DNA of 64,000 nt, taken from the NCBI GenBank assembly GCA_028719245.1, contig JAQUKG010000001.1, positions 1 through 64,000 of the forward strand, given 5' to 3'. Position numbers and translations under genes: made by a program. Shown piece after piece: positions 11,141 through 20,424 of the stretch (the stretch's first letter is position 1; the number at the start of each line of letters is the position of its first letter). Source of the stretch: Candidatus Altimarinota bacterium. GTDB lineage: Bacteria; Patescibacteriota; Gracilibacteria; BD1-5; UBA6164. Under the pieces are notes generated by a model. That model ran no database searches, was not told the origin of the DNA, and saw only the letters and a list, made by a program, of their open reading frames with translations.

Positions 11141-14100
11141 ATGAGTAATACTTTATTTAAAAAAGTTACTGCTGCTGCTGCTGCTTTATCTATTGTTTTA
11201 TCAATAGTTGTTCCAGTTGTATGAGTACAAGCTGCTGATGATTCAACTTCTGCTGCTAATAGATTAGCTGCTTTAGGTGTTATCGTTGACAATTCTAAAG
11301 ATCCTTCTAAATATAATTTAGGATCAAACATAACTAGAAGAGAAATGCTTAAAGTTATGATGAATTTATCTTCTGTTGAAGTTGGTGATACTTGTGAATG
11401 AAAATTTGCAGATTTACCAGCATCTGATTGGGGATGTAAATATGCTGAAGCTGCTTTAAAAGCTGGTTTCATTGCTGCTAATAAAAATTTCAGACCTAAT
11501 GATATGGTTACTGAAGCTGAAGCATTAAAAATGATAATGCAAGCTAGAGGTGTTGCTAAAACAGAAGGTATAACTGATTGGGCTCAAGCTTATGCTGATG
11601 CTGCAGTTAAAGCTGGTATTTTAGCTGAAGGAACTAAAGTTTCTACTAAAGCTGCTAAAAGATCAATGGTAGTTGTTACTGCTGATACAGCTGTTACTAC
11701 TACTACTTCTGCTGATACTACTGATACTACTTCTACTGAAGGAACAGATGATTTAAGTGGATTATTTGGAGATTTATTTGGTGATGAAACAGGAACTGAT
11801 ATGGGAACTGGAACTACTACTGATACTACTTCTACTGGAACTACTACTGATACTACTTCTACTGGAGTTACTGTTTCTGGTGGTGATGTTGAAGTTAGTT
11901 TAAATCCTGCTTCTACTGCTAATGGAACTCAAATACCAAATAATGGTACTATTAGATTTGCAATGGTTGACTTTACAGCTGGTAATACAGATGTATCAGT
12001 TAATACTGTTGATTTAAAATCAGTAGGTTTAGCTCAAGTTCCTACTTCAACTAGAGTATGGTTTGAAAAAAATGGTAAAAGATTATCTGGTAAAGCTGCT
12101 TTTTCTTCTGATAGAACAGCTGTAGTTTCTTTTGCTCCTGCTTTAGTTGTTAAAGCTGGTTCAAGTGAAACTTTAGATTTATATGTTGAATTAGCTACTG
12201 ATGCTTGAAACGATTTCCAATTTTCTGGAAAAATTGCTTCTAGTTCAGCTACTAATAATAACTGAGAATTTGTTACTAATGTTTTAAGAACTGCTACTTA
12301 TACAGTTGCTCCTGTTACTTTTGCTAAAGGAGGTGCTAATACTACTTACAACCAATCTAATGATATGGTTGAATTAGGTAGATTTACTCTTGAAAATAAA
12401 GATACTTCTTCTGAAACTAGAGATGTTAAATTTCAATCAATTACTTTAAGACAAAATGAAAGTGGTGATTTAGCTGATTTAACTGATTTACAAGTTGAAA
12501 GAAATGGTGTAAAAGTTTCTAGTGAAATGACTGTTTCTTGAAAAGATGTAACTTTTGTTTTAAATGACACAGTAAAAGACGGTTCTACTGCTACTTACTA
12601 TGTTAAAGCTAAAGTTGCTAATGTTCAAAATAATTCTGGTGATAAATATCAATTTTCTTTAAGAAATACTACTGATTTAAATGCTGTAGAAGTTCTTAAT
12701 GGATTTAGATCTACTGTTACTAGAGCTGATACTGACTTAAATATTTATACAGTTTTAGGTTCTGATGTTAAATTTGAAAGAAATTCTTCTGTAGAATTAT
12801 CTAAAAATTATGCAAAATGAACAAGTAATGTAATCTTATTACAAGGTACAATTACTACTAAATCTCCTATTACATTAGAAGATCCTACTTTAACTTTCAC
12901 TTCTTCTACTGGTGCTAATTTATTATTTGACACAATTTATTTACAAATTGGTTCATCTACAATGACTTGGACTGCTGGTACAGGAACTACTGCTTCATTT
13001 TTAGGTTTAGCTACTGTTAATAGTTCAGCTGATGTAAAAATGTATGGTAAATTAAGAGATTCTGCTCCTGCTGCTAATATTAAATTTGATGATTTAAGAT
13101 TATCATCATTTACAAAAGCTGAGTATGTTTCTAATCAAAATACTGTAACTTCTGCAGTTTGAACTATATCTGCTGTTCAAGTTTCAGTTGATTCTACAAC
13201 TTTAAGTGTTACTAGAGTTGATGGTCTTGGTAATACAAAAATGGCTGTTTGATCAAAAGCAGTTACTGTATATGGTGTAAATTTAGCTGTTACTCAAGGT
13301 AATGATGTTTCTATATCTAATGCTGAATATACTGTTACAGCTTCTGGTTCTTATACTAATAATGTATTTGCTACATTATATGTTGACTGAACTGCTGTTT
13401 CAACTAAAACTATTAATGCTTCTACTGTTAAATTTGATAATTTAACTAAACTTGTTGGAAAAACTCCTGTTAATTTAACTGTTAAAGTTGATTTATCAGA
13501 TGCTTATTCTAATGGAGATTTTGCTTTAAAATTAACTGCTTTAGATATAGTTGATACTTTAACTTCTCAAACAGTTTCTTTAGGTACAACTCCTAGCTCT
13601 GCTACATTTACTGTTGCTCAAGCTAAAGGTACTTTATCTAGCTCTGATAATAATCCAAAAAGATCATTATTACTTGCTGGTGATAAAAATCAAAAAGTTT
13701 TAGCTTTCAGAGTTAAAGCTGAAAATGATAATGTTAAATTAAGAGATTTATCTTTCTCTTGAGTTAATTTAGATAAAATGTCTAATTTTAGAATATTAAC
13801 TCCAACTAGTAAAGAAATAGCTGCTACAAGTAGTAATGCTTCAACTGTTTCATTTAGTAATATCACTCCAGAAGATGCAATCACTATGGATCATACTGAT
13901 ACTTACTATTTAATAGCTGATTTAAATACTAATGTAATTGCTACTAATGTAGTTGTTGAATTATTATATGCTTCATCTAATATTAAAGCTACTAACGGTT
14001 CTACAATTGCTATGGTTTGAGCTAATGTATTATCTAATACTCATTTAGTTGATGAAAATAAAGCTGTTATTGCAAAAGCTACTAATAGTTCTAAAGATAT

Positions 14101-14488
14101 AAGTACTTCTGCATTAAGATTTAGTGTAACTGCTTCTGGTAAAGATCAAGTTACTTTATCTGGTGCTACATTCTCTAATCAATTATCTGGTTATACAGGT
14201 TCTACTGTATTAGTAAAAGTTTATAAAGATACTGTATCTTCTGCAAACTTAGTTGGTTCAGTTTCTACTACTGCTAATTGAGGTGATGTTACAGTTCCAT
14301 TTACTGCTAATAATACTGTTGATGCTTCTTCAACTAATAACTATATAGTTGTTGTTGATTGAGTAACTATTGATGCTAATGCTAATACTCCTTCTTGGAC
14401 AATTAGAGCAAACACTATATATGTTGGTTCAATAGATGCTAGTCTATACAACAATATGGGTGAATTCCCTTTAACTGAAACTAAATAA
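11141..14488 (+). CDS. S-layer-like surface protein with SLH-like N-terminus
   Basis: The 1115-residue product has a signal peptide (about 1-28, ending VQA). Two SLH-like repeats follow (about 29-115 and 116-170), with ITRREMLKVM and a WAQAYADAAVKAGIL helix typical of these cell-wall anchoring modules. A Thr/Asp/Ser linker (about 185-245) contains a direct 27-base coding repeat (TTTDTTSTG units). The rest is a long beta-rich, Ala/Thr/Val-rich region, probably Ig-like domains. There is almost no Cys. Glycine is mostly GGT/GGA, with only about 13 TGA codons, unlike neighbouring genes. Its own promoter, a long leader and a strong terminator suggest a very abundant transcript. It probably forms the outer surface lattice. 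Confidence 0.85.
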
Positions 14489-14530
14489 TTTTAGATTAAG
14501 TTAAATTAAAAAATTATTAAATTAATTTTA

Positions 14531-14562
14531 AAATCCCTTCTCTTAAGAGAAGGGATTTTTTT
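14531..14562 (+). terminator. Strong terminator after the S-layer gene
   Basis: The stem AAATCCCTTCTC/GAGAAGGGATTT has a TTAA loop and is followed by a T-run. It is the most stable simple hairpin-terminator in this part of the window. Confidence 0.9.
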
Positions 14563-14676
14563 ATAATTTGTTTAGTTTAAACTATATTAAAAAGATTATA
14601 GCATTATTTTTTCTTAATAGACTTATTCCTTAATCTAATCATAGAAATATTTAAATGTTTAATTTTATACTTATTT

Positions 14677-15123
14677 TTAAGCTAAAGAACTTTGAAAGAA
14701 TTTGATAACTTTTTCTAAAAAAGCTTTTAAATGTCAATTATTTATTCAATTAATTTTCCTAAATCTTAAATAACTTATAGTTATAGTATTTGGAACCGGT
14801 TCGCTTTCTACTCAAGCACGATAATCAAATCTTCAAGGTTTAGATAAAAAATCATAATTTATGCCAATTTCGTAACCTTTTCATCAATACTCAAAGGAAA
14901 CACTAACTATTTTTCAATTTAAAATTTTAATGTTTCTAGATCTAAAAAATAATCTTCAAACAATATGAGAAACATAAGTAAATTCTTGTATTGTTGATAC
15001 TAAAGCACTTTCTACTCAAGCTTTCCATCTATTAACTCAACTAGAAACTGACATAGAAAATTGTGGTGATAAGAATAATCATGGAAGATCTAATTGTCAA
15101 GGTTGTGGTAACATTTGTCTCAT
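14677..15123 (-). CDS. Hypothetical protein, 148 aa
   Basis: I do not recognise this protein. It starts MRQMLPQPGQLDLP and has no signal peptide. The middle is rich in beta-strand-like stretches (GRLFFRSRNIKILNGKIVSVSFEYGGKGYEIGINYDF, about residues 57-93). A helical end FLEKVIKFFQSSLA follows. The repeated phrase AGVES occurs near residues 35 and 102, hinting at an internal duplication. It has its own promoter at 15153-15179 and diverges from lexA, so the two genes share a 157-base control region. It might be linked to the SOS response only by position. Confidence 0.7.
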
Positions 15124-15152
15124 AAAATAAAAAATCAAATTCTAATGTTTTT

Positions 15153-15179
15153 ATTTTACAATATTTTTTAATAAGTCAA
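15153..15179 (-). promoter_or_regulatory. Promoter of the 148-aa gene (TTGACT-N15-TAAAAT)
   Basis: On the minus strand TTGACT (15174-15179) is followed after exactly 15 bases by TAAAAT (15153-15158), about 30 bases before the ATG. Confidence 0.55.
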
Positions 15180-15221
15180 ATCTTCTACTTCAAAAACCTA
15201 TTTTTAAAAACAACTTATTTT

Positions 15222-15248
15222 TTGACTTTAAAAATATTTATATATAAT
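15222..15248 (+). promoter_or_regulatory. Promoter of lexA (TTGACT-N15-TATAAT)
   Basis: TTGACT (15222-15227) and TATAAT (15243-15248) are spaced by 15 bases. The start codon lies 33 bases further on. An AT-rich element, TTTAATATATAACT at 15259-15272, sits just downstream and could be an operator. Confidence 0.65.
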
Positions 15249-15280
15249 AACTATACATTTTAATATATAACTATTAATTT

Positions 15281-15922
15281 ATGCTTACAGATAAACAACA
15301 AAATGTTCTTGATATAATAACAGATTTTATTGGTAGATATGCTAAATCACCAACTATTGAAGAATTACAAACTTTAACTCATCAAAAATCAAAAAGATGA
15401 GTAGTTCAATATTTAGAAGCTTTAGAAAAAAGATGATTTATTACTAGATGAAGTGGTTTTAGAAGTATTAGACTTTGAAATTGAGTTTGATTTCAAACTA
15501 TGTTAAATATTCCAATTTTGTGAATAGCAAATGCTTGAAGACCTTTAGCTTTAGCTGATCAGTATGAATATTGAACTTTACCTATTTCAAAAACTTTAAT
15601 TCATTGAGAATGACAAGATTATTTTATAGTAAAAGTTGAATGAACTAGTATGAATGAATTTAGAGTAAATGACAAATATATAGAAAATTGAAGCTATGTT
15701 TTAATTGATAAAAGAGAAAAAGTTATAAATACAAATGATGCATTTTTGTTTGTAGTTGATAATGCAGCAACTTTAAAAATTCCAAAAAAAGAATGAAATA
15801 ATTTATATTTAATACCTAAATCTAGGGATAATTATCACAAACCAATTGTAGTATCTGAAGATGACAATGTTTTAGTTAATTGAAAAGTAGTTGATGTATT
15901 TAATTTTGAAAAAGTGTCGTAA
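15281..15922 (+). CDS. lexA: LexA SOS repressor / S24 autoprotease
   Basis: The 213-residue protein has an N-terminal winged helix with SPTIEELQTLTHQKSKRGVVQYLEALEKRGFI (about 23-54). The autocleavage site is NAGRPL at residues 84-89, cutting Ala85-Gly86, and that Gly is a TGA codon. The catalytic Ser123 lies in VEGTSMNEF and the catalytic Lys166 in AATLKIPK. LexA represses DNA-repair genes until RecA filaments trigger its self-cleavage. A recA gene at 43.8 kb completes the pair. The stop TAA is at 15920-15922, and an insertion element begins on the next base; the 4-base target duplication GTAA covers the stop codon, so the reading frame is intact. Confidence 0.95.
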
Positions 15923-15934
15923 GAGCCTGTCCCA

Positions 15935-15968
15935 AAAATACTAAATTGAATAGATTTAGTATTTTTTT
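15935..15968 (+). terminator. Terminator at the left end inside the IS
   Basis: AAAATACTAAAT pairs with ATTTAGTATTTT around a short loop and is followed by T residues. It now terminates lexA transcription and blocks read-in to the transposase. Confidence 0.8.
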
Positions 15969-16069
15969 TGAGTAAAATAGAAAAGATATAAATTAATAAA
16001 AATAAATATGTTTAAAGAATATAATCAAGAACAAGCTTTTTTGTTACCACCAAGCTTCAGAGAATATCT

Positions 16070-17461
16070 ATGAGAAGACATGAAGCAATAATATTAAGTG
16101 AGATAATAGAAAAACTAAACTTAGAAAAATTACTAAAGCAGTATAATAAAAATCTAGTATGAAATGGAAGACCAGCATATAATCCAAAAATGCTTTTAAA
16201 AATATTATTTTACTGATATATGAATCAAACTTTTAGTAGTAGAAAATTAGCATCAAAGGTAAAATCAGATTTATGATTTATGTATTTAACATGAAATAAT
16301 AAACCAGACTTTAGAACCATAAACAGATTTAGAAAAGAAAAATGAAATATATTAGAAGATATATTTGTACAAATAGTTATGAAAGCAAAAAAACTATGAC
16401 TCATTCAATTTTGAACAGTAAGCTTAGACTGAACAAAAATATATGCAAATGCATCAAAAAATAAAAATTATGAGATAGCTTGATTAGATAAAAAAATTAA
16501 GTCATTTTTTGATGAAGCAGATGAAATAGATAAACTAGAAGATAAAGAATTTTGAGAAGAAAACGAAAATCATATTCCAGAAGAACTAAAAACCAAAGAA
16601 TGAAGAGATAAAAAGAGAAAAGAAATTGAAGAAAAAAGACAAAAAGCAGAAGAAAGAAAAGAAATCATAAAAAATGAAATAAATGAAAAACAAAAGGCTT
16701 GAATAAAACAAGAAAGAATAAATCTCACAGATAAAGATTCAAGATTAGTACTAATGAAGAGAAAAGATTGGTGAAATTGATATAATCCACAAATACTAAC
16801 AGAAAATCAAATTATTTTAACAACAACAGTTCCAAATTCAGCAGATGATAATAATGAATTAATACCATTATTAGAAAAGTTAAAAAATAAATTTACTATT
16901 TTTCCAAAAAATATATTAGCAGATAAATGATATTGAAATGAGGAGAATTATAAATATCTAGAAAAAGGTAATATATTATCATATATTCCACATCAAGAAA
17001 ATAGTGGAAAAAATCTAGATGAATATATATATGAAAAAAGTAATGATACTTATGAAGATAAAGACTGAAATATATTTAAGTTTAAACAATTTATGGGAAG
17101 ATTAGATTGAACTTGAAAAAAATGAAGACCAAGAAAAGAAAATATTAAAACATTAAAAGAAGAAGATTACAAAGCAAAACTATACATTACAAGACTAGAA
17201 AGCTGATGAAATAAATTTTTATATGTAGCAAAGAATTTAAAAGAGATTTACAGGAGAAATGATGAGAGATTATATAGTGAAGAATGAAAAAAAATATATA
17301 AGAAAAGATGAACTTGTGTAGAACCTGTTTTTGGTAATGTTAAATTTAACCTTTGATTTGAAAGGTTTTTATTAAGGTGATTTGAATGAGTTCAAATTGA
17401 GTGGAATTTGATAAGTTTAGCTCATAATCTAAAGAAAATCATCAAATTCAAAACTTCTTAG
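16070..17461 (+). CDS. IS1182-like DDE transposase, N-terminus frameshifted
   Basis: The main frame gives 463 residues from ATG 16070 (MRRHEAIILSEIIEK). It has a DUF772-like N-terminal domain, then DDE residues in VSLDGTKIYANA, ILADKGYGNEENY and CVEPVFGNVK. A highly charged Lys/Glu insertion (about residues 140-215) lies between the first two. The usual family start, FKEYNQEQAFLLPPSFREYLGED, is present upstream at 16008-16079 but in another frame; that frame ends at TAA 16089-16091. One missing base near 16079, or a -1 frameshift, would join GED to HEAIIL. The protein may therefore be made from the internal ATG, by frameshifting, or be inactive. Confidence 0.82.
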
Positions 17462-17516
17462 GAAAATTTTTTCAATTTTTTTAAATTTCAATTTAAGTTC
17501 TATTTTTCACTAAAAG

Positions 17517-17550
17517 AAAAAATCCCAATACAATTTGCATTGGGATTTTT
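17517..17550 (+). terminator. Terminator at the right end inside the IS
   Basis: A perfect 12-bp stem AAAAATCCCAAT/ATTGGGATTTTT stops transposase transcription. Its right arm overlaps the terminal inverted repeat. Confidence 0.85.
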
Positions 17551-17561
17551 GGGACAGGCTC

Positions 17562-18123
17562 GTAAGGCTCTTTTTTTAATGTAATCTAAGATAAGACTAT
17601 GTCAATTTAATGTTTTGGTATATTTTGTATAAATATGATAAACTTAAGAAAAATTCATACTTAATTATATTATAGGAAATTTTAATAAATTATTTGTTTC
17701 TGAAATGGCTATAAACTTGGCTAGTTCTAATCACACGATATCTTGAGCTAAGGAGCTTTTTTCTTGATATGTTCAAACTATTTTAGAATAAGATAAAAGT
17801 AAAAAAACTTTGTAAAAGAAGATTTTGAATTAAATGTTTTGGTATATTTTAGAGGAATATGATAAAATAAGGAAAGTTTATTTATTATAGGATGCTTTGT
17901 TTATAGTAATCATTAGTATTTTTTATACTCAAAGTGTCCAGTTTTATTTTAGAATTTTTATCTCTTTTTTTTGCAAAAATAAGAAAAAAACTATAATTAA
18001 AAAGATTTTTAGGTATTTAAAAAGAAAAAGATGAAAAATTGGTTATAAAATTTATAGTTAATTTTTTGTCTTAATCTTTTGTTTATCTTTAAAAATCAAT
18101 TTTATATTTTAATTTATATTTTT
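17562..18123. other. 562-base gap before pnp with an imperfect direct repeat
   Basis: I find no gene here. Two similar blocks, 17604-17677 and 17828-17892, share AATTWAATGTTTTGGTATATTTT, then AATATGATAAA, then TTATTATAGGA. Between them is a short GC-richer piece around 17715-17760 with a small AGCT/AGCT hairpin before T residues. The blocks could be duplicated promoters or the ends of small RNA genes. The rest, 17893-18123, is AT-rich and presumably carries the pnp promoter, though no clear -35/-10 pair stands out. Confidence 0.4.
17604..17892 (+). repeat. Pair of imperfect direct repeats upstream of pnp
   Basis: Blocks 17604-17677 and 17828-17892 match over most of their length. The clearest shared cores are ATGTTTTGGTATATTTT and AATATGATAAA. 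They lie between the IS and pnp and do not match the IS ends. Confidence 0.55.
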
Positions 18124-20331
18124 ATGATTTGATTATCTGATAAAAATGCAGTTAATATAATTCCTCTTAAAAGAACTTATAATATTTGAGGAAAAAATAT
18201 TACTTTTGAAACTGGAAAATTATGACTTTTAGCAAATGGAAGTGTTACAGTAAGTGATGATTTTTGAAATGTTTTATTTATTACTGCTTGAATAAAAGAA
18301 GTTTGAGTAAATGAAAAGGCTGACTTTTTCCCTTTAGTTGTTGATTATCAAGAAAAATTTTATGCAACTTGAAAAATTGGTTGAAATAGATTTATGAAAA
18401 GAGAGGGAAGACCTTCAGAAAGTTCTATTTTAACTTCAAGAATTATTGATAGACCAATTCGTCCTATGTTTCCAAAAGGATTTATAAATGATGTTCAAAT
18501 TATAGCGACAGCTCTTTCTGCAACAAATGAAAGTGATTTATGATTTTTTGGTATTACTTGAGCAAGTTTAGCTTTAATGATGACAGGAGCTCCATTTGAA
18601 TGACCTGTTTCTTGAGTTAGAATTATTAAAAATTGTGAATGAAAATTTATTTTTGATCCAGCTTTTGAAGAAGAACAAACTGCAAAATTGAATTTACTTG
18701 TTGCTTGAACTTTTGATGCTATTACTATGGTTGAATCAGCTGGAAAAGAAGTTTCTAAAGATGAAATGATGGAATGATTAAAATTTGCTTTTGATTTAGT
18801 AAAAGAATTATCTAAAGCTCAAAATGATTTTATAACTGAATATAAAAAACTTTTTTGAATTTCTCAAATACAAGAATTTTATAATTTACCAGATGAAAGT
18901 TTATTTGATAAGGTATCAGAATTCTTAACTCTAGAAAAATTAGAATCTCTTTATGGATTATGAAAAAAAGATTTTCAAAAAGAACTTGATAAATTAGATA
19001 TTGAAACAAAAGAATTTTTATGACTAACTGAAGAAAATGCAGAAGAATTATGAATTGATATAAATTCTATTTGAGAATTAGTTTATAAAAGAGTTAAAAA
19101 AGTAATGAGAAAAAACATTTTAGAAAAAGAAAAAAGGCTTGATTTAAGAGCTTTAGATGAAGTTAGACCAATTAAATGTGAAACTTGACTTTTACCAAGA
19201 GTTCATGGTTCAGCTTTATTTCAAAGAGGTATGACACAAGCACTTTCTATTACAACTTTATGAGGACCAGAAGATATTCAAATTGTTGATGATATGTATG
19301 AAGAAACAACTAGAAGATATATTCATCATTATAATTTTCCTCCATTTTCAGTTTGAGAAGTTAGAATGCTTAGGTGAGTTTGAAGAAGAGAAATTTGACA
19401 TGGAAAACTTGCTGAAAAAGCACTAGAAGCAGTTTTACCAAGTGAAATAGATTTTCCATATATGATGAGAGTAGTTTCTGAAACTATGACTTGTAATTGA
19501 TCAAGTTCTATGGCTTCAATTTGTTGATCTACACTTTCTTTGATGCAAGCATGAGTTCCAATAACTGCACCAGTTGCTTGAATCGCTATGTGAATGATTT
19601 ATGATGAAGAAACTTGAAACTATAAAATATTAAGCGATATTCAAGCTCAAGAAGATTTCCTTTGAGATATGGATTTCAAAGTAGCAATGAGTCCAAACGG
19701 TATTACAGCTATGCAACTTGATGTAAAAATAAAGTGATTAAGTATGGAAGTATTTGAAAATGCTTTTAGTCAAGCCAGAATATCTATAAATTATATACTT
19801 GAAGAAATGTTAAAAGTTCAACCAAAAGTTGCACCAAATCTTTCTCCATATGCACCTTTAATAATGAATGTATTTGTTCCAGTTGATAAAATTAGAGAAG
19901 TTATTTGAAAATGATGAGAAAATGTTCAAAGAATTGAAAAAGAATACAATGTAAAGATTTCAATAGCTGAAGATTGAAATACTACTGTTACAGCCAAAGA
20001 TCAAATCTGATGAAACAAAGCAATAGATGAAATTAAATCTATGGTTTGGGAGCCAGAAGTTGGTTATAAAGGTATTTGAAAAATAGCAAAAATAATTGAT
20101 GGAACTTGAGCAATTGTTGAATTCAATTGAAAATCTTGAATGATTCATATTTCAAAACTTGCTGCAACTAGAGTTATAAATGTTACTGATATAGTAAAAG
20201 AATGAGAACAAGTTGAATTTGAAGTAATAGAGGTTAATAAAGAAAAATGAAGAATTTGATTGAAAAGAAAATTTGATCCAATTCCTCCAAAAGTTGAAAT
20301 AATTCCAAAAGTTGAAGAAATAAATCTTTAA
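18124..20331 (+). CDS. pnp: Polyribonucleotide nucleotidyltransferase (PNPase)
   Basis: The 735-residue enzyme degrades RNA 3' to 5' by phosphorolysis. Two RNase PH-like domains flank a helical linker: the first holds [25 protein letters not shown] (about 100-125), the second [20 protein letters not shown] and MGMIYDEETG. A KH domain with VIGKGGENVQRIE (about 595-607) and an S1 domain ending GRIGLKRKF follow. Length and domain order match the bacterial family. The likely partners are the RNA-decay exonucleases. It is followed after 93 bases by fusA. Glycine in the KH GxxG loop is written TGA. Confidence 0.97.
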
Positions 20332-20424
20332 TGTATAAAAAATTTTGACTTATATTAACTATTATATAAAATCAGTCAGTCTATTTTTTAAAATAGTTTG
20401 TTATTTAATTATTAAAAGTTTTAT

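Larger units (their letters stand above)
15923..17561 (+). mobile_element. IS1182-like insertion sequence
   Basis: The element is bounded by perfect 17-base inverted repeats, GAGCCTGTCCCAAAAAT at 15923-15939 and its complement at 17545-17561. It is flanked by a 4-base direct repeat GTAA (15919-15922 and 17562-17565). It holds one DDE transposase rich in TGA glycine codons, so it is adapted to table-25 hosts. Strong terminator hairpins lie just inside both ends (15935-15968 and 17517-17550), insulating it from its surroundings. It interrupts nothing because the duplicated target contains the lexA stop. The transposase N-terminus is split by a frameshift. The family call rests on the DUF772-like N-terminus and DDE core and could be a related group. 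Confidence 0.9.

Noticed and set aside
11504-12208. Separate genes within the S-layer region (11504-12208, 12962-13162, 13778-14020)
   Set aside because: They are pieces of one frame broken only where TGA is read as stop; with TGA as Gly the frame runs from 11141 to 14488.
17701-17770. tRNA-like segment (GGCTAGTTCTAATC)
   Set aside because: The T-arm does not pair and there is no acceptor stem or anticodon arm.
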